A stretch of DNA of 64,000 nt from an uncultured Lachnospiraceae bacterium (GCA_946544235.1 CAMNMC010000086.1:1-64000); one strand, 5' to 3'; counted from the stretch's first letter, positions 19,809 to 29,871 are shown. Numbers and translations are program-made. Notes: generated from the letters alone by a model not told the origin.

Positions 19809-20531
19809 TCAGGATTGTTTTTTACTGTATATCCTGCAGAATTCGTCGATATAATCCTGCATCATCTTACCGTTGACCGGTGTACCTGCAGCACCCTCAG
19901 ACATTTTTCCGTCCTCTGCGTCCGCATCCTTAACTATCCCTTCAGTGTTCACGGCAGCCGATTTTCCCTGAATGGTGCCGTCATTCGCTGAGTTTGCAAA
20001 CATAAGATCAAATTCATGATCAAGTATTGCGTGAACCGTCATCGCAAAGGATGTCGCCGCTATGTCAGGATTCTCAAAATCAGCTATCCCCTTAACCTGC
20101 AATGCGTAAAACAGAGCTTTGGTTGCATTGATCATAGTACGCGTTTCCTTCACCATAATATCGGCTGCCGCACTGTTGATCGAACGCTCTGACATTATAA
20201 CCTTATAGAACTGAAACATCTTCGTGTCACTTACCATATTTCGATACGAATTAACCGAACCAAGAAGAATATCCTTCAGAGGTATCTCCGGTGAAAGGCT
20301 TTCATAATTAATACCCTCCGAACCTGTCCGGGATTTCGATGCCTCTCTGAGTATTCCGTACATCGCTTCAACAATCTCGTCTCTTGAAGAAAAATGATTA
20401 TATAGTGACGCTTTAGTGATCCCGACCTTTTCAGCAATCTGCTGCATAGAAACGGTTCCCAGTCCGTGTTCTGCGGCAAGCTCAAGAGTTGCCATTATAA
20501 TTTCCATCCTTCTGTTTCTGGTATCCTTCAT
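19809..20531 (-). CDS. TetR/AcrR family regulator
   Basis: ATLELAAEHGLGTVSMQQIAEKVGITKASLYNHFSSRDEIVEAMY. Confidence 0.9.
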   Translation of the reverse strand: MKDTRNRRMEIIMATLELAAEHGLGTVSMQQIAEKVGITKASLYNHFSSRDEIVEAMYGILREASKSRTGSEGINYESLSPEIPLKDILLGSVNSYRNMVSDTKMFQFYKVIMSERSINSAAADIMVKETRTMINATKALFYALQVKGIADFENPDIAATSFAMTVHAILDHEFDLMFANSANDGTIQGKSAAVNTEGIVKDADAEDGKMSEGAAGTPVNGKMMQDYIDEFCRIYSKKQS

Positions 20532-20607
20532 GATCTATTATTCCTCTCCAAAACCGTCTGACACATCTTAAAAATACATCTATTTGGCAATCGCGCTGAC
20601 CTCATGA

Positions 20608-20642
20608 TTGTATTTATACTACCGTTCGGTAGTTTTGTCAAT
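20608..20642 (-). promoter_or_regulatory. Consensus promoter with TetR-type palindrome in the spacer
   Basis: minus: TTGACA-AAACTACCGAACGGTAG(17)-TATAAA; perfect palindrome CTACCGTTCGGTAG 20619-20632. Confidence 0.8.
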
Positions 20643-20711
20643 ATGCTAATTTTACTTTCAGCGAAAATAATAAAAGGAACCGATCAAATCGATTCCTTTT
20701 ACAATCTTCCA

Positions 20712-21809
20712 TCACACTATCCTGTTCAGAGTCTCTCCATTAAGATATGACTTGAAATTCTCGGCTATCACACTGATCAGCCTTTCCCTTGCTTCCATGC
20801 TCGCCCATGCTATATGCGGAGTAATGCACATATTCGGCGCGGTAAGAAGCGGATTATCCTCCCTCATAGGCTCTTCGGAAACAACATCTGCCGCTGCGGA
20901 AGCAACCTTGCCGCTCTTTAATGCATCCGCAAGATCCCCTTCATCAACAAGTCCGCCTCTTGAAACATTGACTATGATAACCTTGTCCTTCATCTTAGAG
21001 ATATTCTCCCTGCAGATTATCCTCTCGGTTTCCTTAGTCATCGGACAGTGCAGCGTGATCACATCAGACTCTGCAAAAAGTTCATCAAGCGTCACAAAAC
21101 GTACCGCTGTTCCAGCAGCACCCACACCATCCATATTTCCGGCTTTCGCAGTATCACTTACACTGCCGGCAGTTCCGGCGTCACCTGTGTATTTCTCCGG
21201 ATGTGCCGTATGAACCACCACCTTCATCCCAAAGGCTGCAGCTATATCTGCAACTCTTCTTCCTATATTTCCATACCCGATGATACCGATAGTCTTTCCG
21301 GAAAGCTCTGTGATCGGAGCAAGCCAATAGCAGAACTTAGGACTTCTTACCCAGTCGCCCTTATGAACGCTTTCATTATGAAGCTGGATATGACACGCAC
21401 ATTCAAGTATAAAGCCCCATGCAAGCTGGGCAACCGATTCCGTACTGTATGCCGGAACGTTTGTCACAGCGACATTGTGTCTCTTCGCCGCCTCAGTATC
21501 TATAACATTATAGCCTGTTGCGCAGACTCCGAGATATTTCAGATTCGGAAGCCTCTCGAACGCCTCCTCATCAAACGACACCTTATTCGTAAATACAACC
21601 TCGGCATCTCCGATATGCTCGAACTTATCCTCCTCAGTTGTATTTTCGTATACAATTGTTTCTGCCAGAGATGTTATCGGTTCGAGAGTAACATCTCCCA
21701 TACTGACAGCACCTTTCTCAAGAAATACCGCTTTCATAAAACCCCTTTTGCTCCGTGCAGCAGACCGTTTTACCGTCTGTACGGAAAAATATTTATTCAA
21801 CTGATTCAC
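20712..21809 (-). CDS. D-2-hydroxyacid dehydrogenase (NAD-binding)
   Basis: GKTIGIIGYGNIGRRVADIAAAFGMKVVVH; VNVSRGGLVDEGDLADALKSGK; likely start MKAVFLEKG. Confidence 0.9.
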   Translation of the reverse strand: MNQLNKYFSVQTVKRSAARSKRGFMKAVFLEKGAVSMGDVTLEPITSLAETIVYENTTEEDKFEHIGDAEVVFTNKVSFDEEAFERLPNLKYLGVCATGYNVIDTEAAKRHNVAVTNVPAYSTESVAQLAWGFILECACHIQLHNESVHKGDWVRSPKFCYWLAPITELSGKTIGIIGYGNIGRRVADIAAAFGMKVVVHTAHPEKYTGDAGTAGSVSDTAKAGNMDGVGAAGTAVRFVTLDELFAESDVITLHCPMTKETERIICRENISKMKDKVIIVNVSRGGLVDEGDLADALKSGKVASAAADVVSEEPMREDNPLLTAPNMCITPHIAWASMEARERLISVIAENFKSYLNGETLNRIV

Positions 21810-23397
21810 TGCTTACAGGGAAGGTGAAATACGTATCCGGATAAGGCTCCTCATCCAGAGTAAAATGCCACCACTCCTCATCAAGCGGCCTGAAGCCGTG
21901 AGCGATCATAGCCTCTCTGAGTATCATACGATTTGCATACTGCTCCTCGGTAATATCTGTATAATCAGGATGTGAAAGTTCTCCGAAATAATCGAAGGTT
22001 CCGCCCATATCAACCTCTTTTTCCGTCCTCATATCGAAGAGAGTCAGATCAACCGTGCTTCCTCTGCTGTGACCGGAATGAAGAGCTATGTAGCCCTGAT
22101 CAAAGAGCACCGATTTGTCCAGTTCAGGATAGAAATATTCCTTCATCCTTGTATCATCATTATCCTCAGCCCACTCCACGAAATTGGTCACTGCCATCTG
22201 TGGTCTGTAGGCATCAAAGATTTTCAGCCTGTAGCCCTTTTCCTTCAGATCATCACTTACTTCCTTAAGAGCTGCCGCAGCTTCCTTTGTAAGAAGTGCA
22301 ACCGGCTCCTCATAACCATCTATCCTGTCACCGACAAAATTGTAAGTTGAATAATATCTGATCTCAAGGATTGCATCCGGAACAGCCTCACTCAGCAGTA
22401 CAAAATCCGATGAATCTCCCGACAGCGTTACACCGTCCTCCGATACAGTTGTACCCTCCGGCACTTTTTCGGTTGCATCCTCAGCTATGGTTGTGTCTTC
22501 GCTTGTATCGTCAGCCGTGCTCTTCTCAACCTTTTCTATATCTTCAGACTGGTCGATCGTAAGATCAAAATCAGCAAACATATCATCTTCCGGAAGTGCC
22601 ATCTCAAAGCCATCCGTGATATCGATACTCAGTTCGGCCTTATCGATCTTAAGCCCGAGAATATGACCTCCCTTCTGTCTGTCAGCAGACACAAAATGCA
22701 GATGCCATCCTGTTGCATTCAGATCCGACATATATGGCGGACAGTAAAGTCCAACAACTGTTCCCTCTATATTTTCATAATCAAAGAAGGTCTGATCTGT
22801 TTCAAGAACCTCTGCCAGCGGCTTATAAGGCTCCTTCTGCGCATACTCGCTTCTGACATTCATCTCGGAAAAGGTTCCGTCTATCCTGATAAAATAAAAC
22901 CTGTTCTTTCCGAGTGTATCGACCTTCTCATTAAGCTTATCCTGAAGTGCTGTTATACTGTCAATCCCTGACAATTCCGCCGTCTCGTCCGTATCAAAAA
23001 AGGTCACATTTGAGAAAGGTATCGTCTCATCATCAGGAACCACTTCCACGCTTCCGTCCGCAGCCGCACGGTAAATGGTGCCGTCCAGAGTGATCATCTC
23101 TCCATTCAGCCCGTCAAAGGTACCAATACCTATATCTCCCCTCTTCTTCAGTTCATCCGCCGATATACTTCCATGATAATCTCCGAAGGTAAGCCCCTGA
23201 AGAAGTGAAACCTGAAATACAGTTTCCCTGTCAACCGCCTTCACTTCAGCATCCGACTCAGTCGTATCACCGTTTCCCGTAGTTATTTCTGTCTTCTGCT
23301 CGGTCTGTTTATTATTTTTCTTTTTGGAACCGCACCCTGCAAGACCTAACATCACAGCTGTAAAAAAAGCCGTGATCCTTACCACTCTTTTTCTCAT
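21793..23397 (-). CDS. Lipoprotein fusing an alpha-acetolactate decarboxylase (BudA-like) domain to a VanX-type D-Ala-D-Ala dipeptidase (M15D)
   Basis: Lipobox LAGC; LLQGLTFGDYHGSISADELKKRGDIGIGTFDGLNGEMITLDG + GWHLHFVSADRQKGGH; SGHSRGSTVDLTL + EEWWHF. Confidence 0.85.
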   Translation of the reverse strand: MRKRVVRITAFFTAVMLGLAGCGSKKKNNKQTEQKTEITTGNGDTTESDAEVKAVDRETVFQVSLLQGLTFGDYHGSISADELKKRGDIGIGTFDGLNGEMITLDGTIYRAAADGSVEVVPDDETIPFSNVTFFDTDETAELSGIDSITALQDKLNEKVDTLGKNRFYFIRIDGTFSEMNVRSEYAQKEPYKPLAEVLETDQTFFDYENIEGTVVGLYCPPYMSDLNATGWHLHFVSADRQKGGHILGLKIDKAELSIDITDGFEMALPEDDMFADFDLTIDQSEDIEKVEKSTADDTSEDTTIAEDATEKVPEGTTVSEDGVTLSGDSSDFVLLSEAVPDAILEIRYYSTYNFVGDRIDGYEEPVALLTKEAAAALKEVSDDLKEKGYRLKIFDAYRPQMAVTNFVEWAEDNDDTRMKEYFYPELDKSVLFDQGYIALHSGHSRGSTVDLTLFDMRTEKEVDMGGTFDYFGELSHPDYTDITEEQYANRMILREAMIAHGFRPLDEEWWHFTLDEEPYPDTYFTFPVSSESVE

Positions 23398-23573
23398 TTC
23401 GTCACTCCTCTCATTCCTTTTGATCAGCTTTTTAACCCAAATTACACATGCATTTATTATAGCACAGAATGACAAAATAGCAAAATATAACCGGTGTAGA
23501 AGGCTATTTTTCAAACAGTAAAGGCGGTGTATTGCCCCCCTGAAGGAAGCAATACATCGCCTATAAAATCTAT

Positions 23574-24851
23574 TTATTCAGTATATCTATATTTTTTTAA
23601 AATATGCCCGAACAGGATACACATAACCGTACCCATAACGCCCAGTATGAAGAGCATCAGCGCAGCTCCGGAACCCTTGCCGCTTCCGAAAAAGATACTG
23701 AGGTCACTGAGACTGCCGGACATAAGAGGCTCACATACATTATCGACCATCACTCCGCCAAAGAGGAGTCCTATAGGGATAGTGAAGAACTGCAGTGTAT
23801 TTCTGCAGGCATATACTCTTCCCTGAAGCTTGGCCGGAATTGTATTTCTCATGATAACATTCTGATTTGCTCCCATCACCGGAACAAATATCCATCCAAG
23901 CAGCTGGCCGAGGCACCACATCACAGAACTGCCTGAAAATGCCAGCAGGAAATTCTCGGTTGCCAGCGAGAAGAACATCGTCATGTATATTACCTTAACC
24001 CTGTCCTTAGGCTTAGGCATAACGGTTGCAATTACACTGCCTATCACCATGGCTACTCCTGAGAACGAAGTAACTATTCCCAGGACATTATTGCCGCCGT
24101 TAGGATTCGGAATAATGAACGCAGGAAGTACCGCATCAAATGCTGATGCCACGAAGTTTACACCTGACATAAAAAGTATCACATACAAAATGAGCGGATT
24201 TTCTTTTAAATATCTGAGACCTTCCTTCGCCAGCTGAAGTACGCTTTCCTTTTCCTCGCCCTCTGATGGTATCTCCGGTATCCTTATCAAGAATGCAAGT
24301 GCCGAGAAAGCAATCGCAAAGGAAATAAGATCAATGGCGATCGCCGCATCCAGGCCTGCAAGACCATAAACAGCCGATGCAATGATCGGATTACCGATTG
24401 TGATAAGCGATCTCGAAAGTGACTGAAGTCCGCTGGTCTTCTGATAATATTCCTTCGGTATTATCATGGTATATGCAACCTCTGACGCAGGCTGCTGAAC
24501 CGTATTCATAAGCCCCGAGATGGCATTTATCAGATACAGATGCCATACCGCGAGCATATCAGCCTTGTACAGTATAAATACAGAAACCGTACTGAGTGCC
24601 GCCAGAAGATCACATATCAGCATGGTTCTCTTCTTATCAAACTTATCTGATATAGCTCCTGCAAAAATACTCATCACGACATAAGGCGCATATGTGCATA
24701 TCCTTAACGCAGCAGTACTGAGTGCCGAGCCTGTTTTCTCATACAGCCAGAGTGTAAGTGCAAAAGCAGTTACAGCACTTCCCAGCTGTGACAGGCTCTG
24801 TGTGCTCCATAAAATATAGAAATCACGTAACTTATTAACTTTTTTATTCAT
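23574..24851 (-). CDS. MFS transporter (MFS_3, MefA/EntS-like)
   Basis: FAGAISDKFDKKRTMLICDLLAALSTVSVF, multi-pass. Confidence 0.85.
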   Translation of the reverse strand: MNKKVNKLRDFYILWSTQSLSQLGSAVTAFALTLWLYEKTGSALSTAALRICTYAPYVVMSIFAGAISDKFDKKRTMLICDLLAALSTVSVFILYKADMLAVWHLYLINAISGLMNTVQQPASEVAYTMIIPKEYYQKTSGLQSLSRSLITIGNPIIASAVYGLAGLDAAIAIDLISFAIAFSALAFLIRIPEIPSEGEEKESVLQLAKEGLRYLKENPLILYVILFMSGVNFVASAFDAVLPAFIIPNPNGGNNVLGIVTSFSGVAMVIGSVIATVMPKPKDRVKVIYMTMFFSLATENFLLAFSGSSVMWCLGQLLGWIFVPVMGANQNVIMRNTIPAKLQGRVYACRNTLQFFTIPIGLLFGGVMVDNVCEPLMSGSLSDLSIFFGSGKGSGAALMLFILGVMGTVMCILFGHILKKYRYTE

Positions 24852-24894
24852 TTCTTTGCTCCTTAAAATGTATTTATCATTCAGAGCAAAGCCT

Positions 24895-24910
24895 GAGGAT
24901 CATAATCCTC
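24895..24910 (-). promoter_or_regulatory. Hairpin between leader ORF and MFS gene (attenuator candidate)
   Basis: GAGGAT-TATG-ATCCTC. Confidence 0.55.
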
Positions 24911-24922
24911 CATACAGTCTCC

Positions 24923-24961
24923 TCAAGCTCTGCATGGAGCTGATGCGGTGCATCGTCTCAT
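24923..24961 (-). CDS. Putative leader peptide MRRCTASAPCRA upstream of MFS transporter
   Basis: Strong SD AGGAGGTG upstream of ATG; 12 codons + TGA; hairpins overlap and follow. Confidence 0.5.
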   Translation of the reverse strand: MRRCTASAPCRA

Positions 24962-25194
24962 CTCTTAACACCTCCTGTTTATAGATTTCAAATATGATTT
25001 ATGCCGATTGAAAAACCGACCTAAATTATATTATAACACACCAGTTACAGTTATGCCTATACAATCTTTTATCCTCATCTGACCGTATTTTTTATATCCA
25101 AAATCAGCCATTTTTCAAACATCTTCTTGAATGATACGAACAATTTGTTTATAATCATTTTTACGTCAATAAATAAACTACCGGGAGCAGTAAA

Positions 25195-25689
25195 ATGATC
25201 AGATATCAGGTTAAGAAAAATAAAAAATCGCGCATGACCTTCAGGCTGTTCGGATTATTTCTTGTGTCCTTTGCTCTTCTTATGATAGTCCCAACGCTTA
25301 TGGGCTATGAAAAGGTCAAGGTCTTCTGGTTAATAATCACCGCACTTTTCGGACTGTACGGAATAGCTCTTATCATGCATTCCTTCGGTAAGACTTCTTA
25401 CGATATCGAATATGAATTCAGAGATGATGATATGCTTGTGAAGCATCACTGGGGTGAGACCACCTATCGCTACGAGGACATCACCGATCTCTCGCTCATC
25501 TCACCTGATAATGAGAACGTCTACAGTATCATTAATATCCGTATGAAGAAGGAGAACTTCATCATTCCTTTCACCTTCAAGAAGGAGTTCTGCGACAAGG
25601 TCTACACCTACGTTAACGAAAGAATGACCGTCAAGATGCTTGAAGATGAGCTTGGAAAACCTGAAGAGACAGACAATACAAAAGAATAA
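25195..25689 (+). CDS. YcxB-like small membrane protein
   Basis: Two TM helices then soluble YcxB-like tail; RBS gggagcag. Confidence 0.6.
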   Translation: MIRYQVKKNKKSRMTFRLFGLFLVSFALLMIVPTLMGYEKVKVFWLIITALFGLYGIALIMHSFGKTSYDIEYEFRDDDMLVKHHWGETTYRYEDITDLSLISPDNENVYSIINIRMKKENFIIPFTFKKEFCDKVYTYVNERMTVKMLEDELGKPEETDNTKE

Positions 25690-25739
25690 CTCCACACGAA
25701 TACATAAAAGCATGCAGCCGGCATGCTCCACTAAAGAAA

Positions 25740-25801
25740 GATGGCATCCGTCAGTAGTATATCCCCGTAATCCCGGGCGCATATCACTGACGGATGCCAT
25801 C
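25740..25801. terminator. Bidirectional terminator
   Basis: GATGGCATCCGTCAGT (25740-25755) / ACTGACGGATGCCATC (25786-25801), T-rich on both sides. Confidence 0.8.
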
Positions 25802-25820
25802 CTTTTTTATTCCTTTTTAT

Positions 25821-27209
25821 TTACCATACTCTCTCATCGATCGGCAGGTATTCCTTGTGCTTGCCAACATATTTATATGCAGGTCTTATTATCTTACCGT
25901 TATTTACCAGTTCTTCTATCCTGTGAGCCGACCAGCCCGGAATACGAGCTATCGCAAACATCGGTGTGAAGAGCTCAATCGGAATTCTCAGCATTGTATA
26001 TACAAAACCACTGTAGAAATCAACATTTGCACAGACAGGCTTATGCATATCTCTCTTATTCATTATGAGTTCCTTAGCTATTCTTTCAACTCTCTCATAA
26101 AGAGCAAATTCCTTGGTCATTCCCTTCTCTTCCGAAAGCTTTCTTGCGGCCTCCTTAAGGATGACTGCTCTCGGATCGGAGATTGAATAAACAGCATGAC
26201 CCATACCATAAATAAGTCCCGAATGATCAAAACCCTTCTTATCGAGAAGGTCATTCAGATAATTCGATAATTCTTTCTCATTTTCCCAATCGGAAATATG
26301 AGACTTCAAGTCATTGAACATCTGCTGAACCTTAAGATTCGCACCACCATGACGCGGTCCCTTGAGTGAACCGAGCGATGCAGCTATAGCAGAATATGTA
26401 TCCGTGTGCGAAGTAGTTACAACGTGGGTTGTAAAGGTTGAGTTGTTTCCTCCGCCGTGATCCGCATGAAGCACCAGGCAGATATCCAGCACGCGTGCCT
26501 CAAGATCGGTATATTTTGTATCAGCTCTGAGAAGTCTGAGGATATTCTCAGCTGTTGTAAGATCCTTCTTAGGTCTGTGAATGATGAGACTCGAATCCAG
26601 ATATTTATGTCTGTAGCTCTGATAGCCGTAGGCAGCGATCAGCGGAAATCTTGCTATAAGTCCCAGACTCTGCTGAAGAACATGTCTGATTGCAATACTG
26701 TCAGGATCATCGTCATATGAATAAAGTGTCAGCACGCATCTCTGAAGAGTATTCATGATATTCTTGCTCGGTGCTTTCATGATAACATCTCTGTTGAAAT
26801 TAGCCGGAAGCTCTCTGAACTCGCCCAGAACCTCCATAAACTCGATCAGCTGCTCTCTTGTAGGAAGCTCACCGAAGAGAAGAAGAAATACTGTCTCCTC
26901 GAAGCCTCTTTTTGAGCCTCCGAAGCCATTGATCAGATCACTGACATTATATCCCTGATAATACAGTTCTCCCGGAATAGGAACACGTTCTCCGTTCTTC
27001 TCCTCGAAGCCGTTTACATCGGAAATCTCGGTAAGTCCTGTAAGTACGCCCTTACCGTTTGACTCTCTGAGGCCTCTCTTAACGTCGTATTTTGAATAAA
27101 GTCTCTGATCGATCTGTCCTGAATCAGCACAGAACTCCAGATATTTATCTACTGTTTTGTTAAACTCGTCATTACTGAACATTACGAACTTCTCCTCTCT
27201 CCGGTTCAT
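25821..27209 (-). CDS. Citrate synthase
   Basis: LHADHGGGNNSTFTTHVVTTSHTDTYSAIAASLGSLKGPRHGGAN; GMGHAVYSISDPRA. Confidence 0.95.
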   Translation of the reverse strand: MNRREEKFVMFSNDEFNKTVDKYLEFCADSGQIDQRLYSKYDVKRGLRESNGKGVLTGLTEISDVNGFEEKNGERVPIPGELYYQGYNVSDLINGFGGSKRGFEETVFLLLFGELPTREQLIEFMEVLGEFRELPANFNRDVIMKAPSKNIMNTLQRCVLTLYSYDDDPDSIAIRHVLQQSLGLIARFPLIAAYGYQSYRHKYLDSSLIIHRPKKDLTTAENILRLLRADTKYTDLEARVLDICLVLHADHGGGNNSTFTTHVVTTSHTDTYSAIAASLGSLKGPRHGGANLKVQQMFNDLKSHISDWENEKELSNYLNDLLDKKGFDHSGLIYGMGHAVYSISDPRAVILKEAARKLSEEKGMTKEFALYERVERIAKELIMNKRDMHKPVCANVDFYSGFVYTMLRIPIELFTPMFAIARIPGWSAHRIEELVNNGKIIRPAYKYVGKHKEYLPIDERVW

Positions 27210-27819
27210 AATCTATAATGCATCTCTCAAATGCATTTACCACCTTGATATCTTTATACGAGTACTCCTTGGTAAACTGCCTGCCGTAGCTGCGGTGCAC
27301 ATGACCATGAATGAACAGCTTGGTTCCATGCTTATCAAGCACATCGTAGAAGCATTTAAAGCCCATATGCGGAAGATCCTCACCGTCATGCAGACCGAAA
27401 GCAGGCGAATGCGTAACAAGTATATCTATACCCTTACTCTTCCACAGCTTAAACCTCAGCTTTCTCAAACGGGCAGCCATCTGCTTTTCGGTATACTGGA
27501 ATAATGACTCATTCCCGTAATTATATTTCATGCTGCCTCCGAGTCCCATGATCCGGACTCCCTTATACTCATATATTCTGTCCTCGATGGACTCGCAGCC
27601 ATCAGGAGGAACATCCTCGTATTTATAATCATGATTGCCATGAACATAAAGCACGGGACACTTTGAGTAGGTTGCAAGAAATGACAGATAATGCGGATCA
27701 AGGTCACCTGCGGAAATAATAAGGTCTATCCCCTCAAGCTTGCTCTTCTCGAAAAAGTCCCAATAATATTTAGATTCAACATCAGCTACCGCTAGTATCT
27801 TCATCTTCTTTAAGAACAC
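27172..27819 (-). CDS. Metallophosphoesterase
   Basis: ILAVADVESKYYWDFF..ISAGDLDPHYLSFLATYSKCPVLYVHGNHDY; FIHGHVH. Confidence 0.9.
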   Translation of the reverse strand: MFLKKMKILAVADVESKYYWDFFEKSKLEGIDLIISAGDLDPHYLSFLATYSKCPVLYVHGNHDYKYEDVPPDGCESIEDRIYEYKGVRIMGLGGSMKYNYGNESLFQYTEKQMAARLRKLRFKLWKSKGIDILVTHSPAFGLHDGEDLPHMGFKCFYDVLDKHGTKLFIHGHVHRSYGRQFTKEYSYKDIKVVNAFERCIIDYEPERGEVRNVQ

Positions 27820-29854
27820 CCTTCAACTCTACGATCTCTCTCGCGTTTTCCTTCAGACTGTCAATGACAGGTATGGTTCCTTCAACATTTTCAAGGAGCC
27901 AGTCCATTGTCATGATCTCCTCAGGCGGCATAAGCCTTCCTTCAGGATTCTTCTCCTCACCCGTATTGCTTACTATCCTGTCCTTAAATACGGCAAAGCT
28001 TCCGTCGGTTATCTCCTGCTTCATCGCAGAAACAAGTCTTCTTGTGTTATAAGGAAGCTTATTGGAAAGCAGTATATCTATAACTCCTGAAGAAAAACCC
28101 CACCAGTAATTAACCGGAATACCGGCATTTCCGCTGTCGGCATCATCCCAGGAATCATTTATTATAAGTTTGATGATCCTTTCATACATGACGCCCCAGT
28201 TATAAAGCGGCATGGCTATATTTTCCGGCTCACCGGCCGAAAGCTTGTACATACCGAAACGTCTCGAAGCATTCTTCGGAGTGATCATATCCTGATCTGA
28301 AATATAGTCGACATTGTCCTCGAAGAACTCTCTGTACATCTCGGAACGTTTCTCTTCTTCCTTGAGAGTTGTCCACTTAAGGTTAACCACAGCCTTCGGA
28401 TTGACCATAAGAGCACCCATTGCGAAGGCGTTGATATCAGCCGTTACGCCAAATATTGGATAATTTGCAAGATATCCCAGACGGTTGGTCTCGGTAAGGC
28501 ATCCTGCGATCATTCCGGAAAGGAATTTTGCCTCATACAGTCTCGCATAATAGGTTCTGATATATCTGTGTGAAGTATTGAGCGAACAGTTAAGTATCTT
28601 CACATTTGGATGCTTGACTGCGCACTTAAGGCTCGCATCAACAAGTCTTGAGGTTGTTGTAAATATAACCTCAACCTTCTCTTTCTCAATCAGCTCGTCC
28701 ATTGCGAGGAGCGCTTCGTCCTCGGTCTCGGCAGTCATGATCTTAAGTGTATTTATCTTATTTCCAAATACTTCTTTAATATGATTACGTCCAAGCTCAT
28801 GAGTATAGAGCCAGTCAGAGGTCATAGGATCCCTGTCGTAAATAAATGCCACCTTAAGCGGTCTGGCCGCAGTCGGAGCAGGTGTAAACATCTGGCCGAT
28901 TATCGACTTCCTGCCCTCAGCCGGAGGTGTAAGATTGATATCGAGTATCTCATTCTTGTTCTTGGTCAGATACTCCTCCCAGGTCCTCTCAATAGCCTTC
29001 TTCATTTCATCTCTGGACATATCGATTGCTTCATAGAAATCATATATGTCGAGGAAGGCAAGAAATGCGTCACCGGTGGTTATATTTTCAAGTTTCTTAC
29101 CACCTTTTTGTTCATAGCACTCCCTGAATTTATAATAAGCGGACATAAAATCCTTGGTATCGTCCTCGGTCCAAACCTCAGCCGCACTCTTCACATAGTC
29201 TTCCGGATTGACCGCATACTCTGTAAGCATGGCAGATGTAAGCTTGCCGGTTTCTCCGGCAGTTTTACGGATCATGGCTCTCTTGGCACCGAAAACGTTA
29301 TTGATCAGCTTCTGGAAATTACCTTCATCACTCACCCAGATATCGTTTATTCCGGTGATCTTGTTGAAGTCCATGAACTCATAATATATCTTATTCTCTT
29401 TCTCTTCAGTCTTCTTCGGTATCTTCCTGATGACCTCGGCAGGTATCTCAAGAGCATCGAAGAATTTCATAACGCTGGCTCTCTTGTTGCCCTCGATAAC
29501 ATAGTAATAGTTGAGATATTCATAGACCTTGATCGGATCCCTGATGCCCTCATGCATCTGAGCATCCGCCAGTGCCGACCATTTGTATGCAAACTCTGTC
29601 TTAGGTTCAAGAATAGGCATGAAATTATTCGCAAAGGAATAGGTTCTGCTCCTGGTCGAGGTTCCGACAACTCGCGAGAGCGGTACACGAACAACGCCGA
29701 GACTGACTTCCTTTACGATATCATTCTCAGATAATATTTCGTCAAGAACAGGAAGATATGGATGCATACCCTTCTGGACTGCGGTTTTATAAGCTTTGAC
29801 GCCCATCTTCTGGGCCTTCTCATATTCAATGATTGACATATAATTAAACTCCAA
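27782..29854 (-). CDS. Cytosolic ParB-like domain fused to a BMP-family substrate-binding domain
   Basis: N-term IKVYEYLNYYYVIEGNKRASVMKFF; C-term PLKVAFIYDRDPMTSDWLYTHELGRNHI...YEAKFLSGMIAGCLTETNRLGYLANYPIFGV; no signal peptide. Confidence 0.8.
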   Translation of the reverse strand: MEFNYMSIIEYEKAQKMGVKAYKTAVQKGMHPYLPVLDEILSENDIVKEVSLGVVRVPLSRVVGTSTRSRTYSFANNFMPILEPKTEFAYKWSALADAQMHEGIRDPIKVYEYLNYYYVIEGNKRASVMKFFDALEIPAEVIRKIPKKTEEKENKIYYEFMDFNKITGINDIWVSDEGNFQKLINNVFGAKRAMIRKTAGETGKLTSAMLTEYAVNPEDYVKSAAEVWTEDDTKDFMSAYYKFRECYEQKGGKKLENITTGDAFLAFLDIYDFYEAIDMSRDEMKKAIERTWEEYLTKNKNEILDINLTPPAEGRKSIIGQMFTPAPTAARPLKVAFIYDRDPMTSDWLYTHELGRNHIKEVFGNKINTLKIMTAETEDEALLAMDELIEKEKVEVIFTTTSRLVDASLKCAVKHPNVKILNCSLNTSHRYIRTYYARLYEAKFLSGMIAGCLTETNRLGYLANYPIFGVTADINAFAMGALMVNPKAVVNLKWTTLKEEEKRSEMYREFFEDNVDYISDQDMITPKNASRRFGMYKLSAGEPENIAMPLYNWGVMYERIIKLIINDSWDDADSGNAGIPVNYWWGFSSGVIDILLSNKLPYNTRRLVSAMKQEITDGSFAVFKDRIVSNTGEEKNPEGRLMPPEEIMTMDWLLENVEGTIPVIDSLKENAREIVELKGVLKEDEDTSGS

Positions 29855-29871
29855 ATATTGATATAAACAAT

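Noticed and set aside
21048-21827. 259-aa plus-strand ORF
   Set aside because: Antisense to the D-2-hydroxyacid dehydrogenase; composition unlike real proteins.
28781-29734. 317-aa plus-strand ORF
   Set aside because: Shadow ORF antisense to the ParB-BMP gene; no recognisable domain.
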